From assembly GCA_034429695.1 (NCBI GenBank), contig DAOUGC010000029.1:1-15520 (forward strand): a stretch of 15,520 nt of DNA, given 5' to 3'. Below the pieces are notes generated by a model, which worked only from the letters and a program-made list of their open reading frames with translations, was not told where the DNA came from and searched no databases. Of the stretch, positions 15,003-15,520 are shown in pieces; position 1 is the stretch's first letter, and each line of letters starts with the position of its first letter. Both the position numbers and the translations under genes were made by a program. Origin of the DNA: DAOUGC01 sp034429695 (GTDB taxonomy: Bacteria; Chloroflexota; Anaerolineae; Anaerolineales; Anaerolineaceae).

Positions 15003-15479
15003 CCTTCACCCACCCCTCCCGCTGCGTTGGCGCTTGATCAGCTCGGTATCCCTTACCGGTTATTCATCCATCCTGGCCCCATACACTCACTGGAACAGGC
15101 AGCCACGGAGCGGGGTCAGCAGCCGCAACAGGTCATCCGCAGCCTGTTGTTCCGCATCTCTGGCGAGGAATTCATCATGGTGCTGGTTTGCGGACCCGGC
15201 CAGGTCTCATGGAAGGAACTGCGGCGTGTACTGGGTCTTTCGCGCATGACCATGGCAACAGATGAAGAAGTTCTGCAGGTAACCGGAGCGCTTCCCGGAA
15301 CGGTGTCGCCTCTTGGCTTGCTCCAACCGGTGCGGATCCTGGTGGATGAGTGCCTTCTGACCCAGCCTGAGGTATCCCTCGGCTCTGGGCTGCGTGGCAC
15401 CGCAATCATCATTACTCCACAAGACCTTCTGCGGGCAGTCCCCTCTCACGAAATCGTCCATATCGAGAAAAGCCGTTGA
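15000..15479 (+). CDS. YbaK/ProX-family aminoacyl-tRNA deacylase-like protein
   Basis: The 159-residue protein is a single YbaK/EbsC domain. Members hydrolyse wrongly charged tRNAs in trans, for example Cys-tRNA(Pro) or Ala-tRNA(Pro). Supporting features are ALDQLGIPYRLFIHP at the N-terminus, SWKELRRVLGLSRM (70-83, the usual 'D-x-K-K-L-x-x-x-L-G' helix), the hallmark PGTVSPLG (99-106), and the terminal GLRGTAIIITPQDLLR. In YbaK and ProXp-ala a lysine in the V-V-K-T-L-V strand is essential; here the equivalent position reads VIRSLL with Arg47. Activity may therefore be altered or lost, or the protein may use a different substrate. The ATG at 15000 is preceded by a -10 element rather than a ribosome binding site. 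The remaining bases to 15520 show no gene. Confidence 0.85.
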   Translation: MPSPTPPAALALDQLGIPYRLFIHPGPIHSLEQAATERGQQPQQVIRSLLFRISGEEFIMVLVCGPGQVSWKELRRVLGLSRMTMATDEEVLQVTGALPGTVSPLGLLQPVRILVDECLLTQPEVSLGSGLRGTAIIITPQDLLRAVPSHEIVHIEKSR

Positions 15480-15520
15480 CCCTCAACATTGCTTGCTTCA
15501 TTTCGCCGCACGGCTTTGGG

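Noticed and set aside
15469..15517. AAAGCCGT...ACGGCTTT inverted repeat at the right edge as a terminator
   Set aside because: The left arm lies in the coding sequence, the loop is 33 nt, no T-run is visible and the window ends there.
1..15520. Novel defence, mobile or CRISPR-like system
   Set aside because: No transposase, integrase, reverse transcriptase, nuclease/helicase pair, toxin-antitoxin pair or spaced repeat array is visible; all genes fall in recognisable families, DUF4342 being the only one of unknown function.

Overview
The window is one compact stretch of bacterial chromosome with moderate GC content. It carries 13 protein genes, no RNA genes, no insertion sequences, no CRISPR array and no phage genes. 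The gene set is a fused ADP-forming acetate-CoA ligase, SecD and SecF as separate adjacent genes, an SDR-type L-threonine dehydrogenase, a DUF4342 protein, a cytosolic GH3/PA14 beta-glucosidase and a SpoIIE-type phosphatase. Together with the protein style this suggests an anaerobic, fermentative member of the Chloroflexota (Anaerolineae-like). That assignment is inferred from family knowledge, not from a marker gene.

Layout, left to right. (1) 2-319: the C-terminal end of a class I SAM-dependent methyltransferase, cut by the window edge. (2) 387-2142: a SpoIIE/PP2C-type phosphatase whose end overlaps a TrkA/RCK-type membrane protein by 89 bp; the latter lacks a recognisable potassium selectivity filter. 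(3) 2191-4721: promoter, secD, secF and a strong intrinsic terminator. (4) 4749-8698: extended -10 promoter, then a tight three-gene unit: L-threonine 3-dehydrogenase, the Hsp90 chaperone HtpG (4-bp gap) and a D-2-hydroxyacid dehydrogenase (4-bp ATGA overlap). (5) 8734-10996: fused acetate-CoA ligase with a 16-bp perfect palindrome in its leader and its own terminator. (6) 11037-11425: a DUF4342 protein as a single-gene unit. (7) 11462-12218: a fatty acid 2-hydroxylase-like membrane protein, converging on (8) a minus-strand GH3 beta-glucosidase (12233-14692); they share a perfect 14-bp hairpin terminator. (9) 14693-14999: divergent control region. (10) 15000-15479: a YbaK/ProX-type aminoacyl-tRNA deacylase-like protein.

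The genes do not form one pathway. They read as housekeeping and catabolic units: protein export (SecDF), threonine and 2-hydroxyacid metabolism with a chaperone, substrate-level ATP formation from acyl-CoA, oligosaccharide breakdown, lipid hydroxylation and tRNA proofreading. Each unit has recognisable control signals. Two genes, at 387 and 15000, share TGATGTACAAT followed by 6 nt and then ATG, which suggests leaderless mRNAs. I see no novel multi-gene defence or mobile system here. The points most worth a second look are the leaderless promoter pair, the filter-less RCK protein, the bacterial FA2H-like hydroxylase, the palindrome before the acetate-CoA ligase, and the Lys-to-Arg change in the YbaK-like protein.
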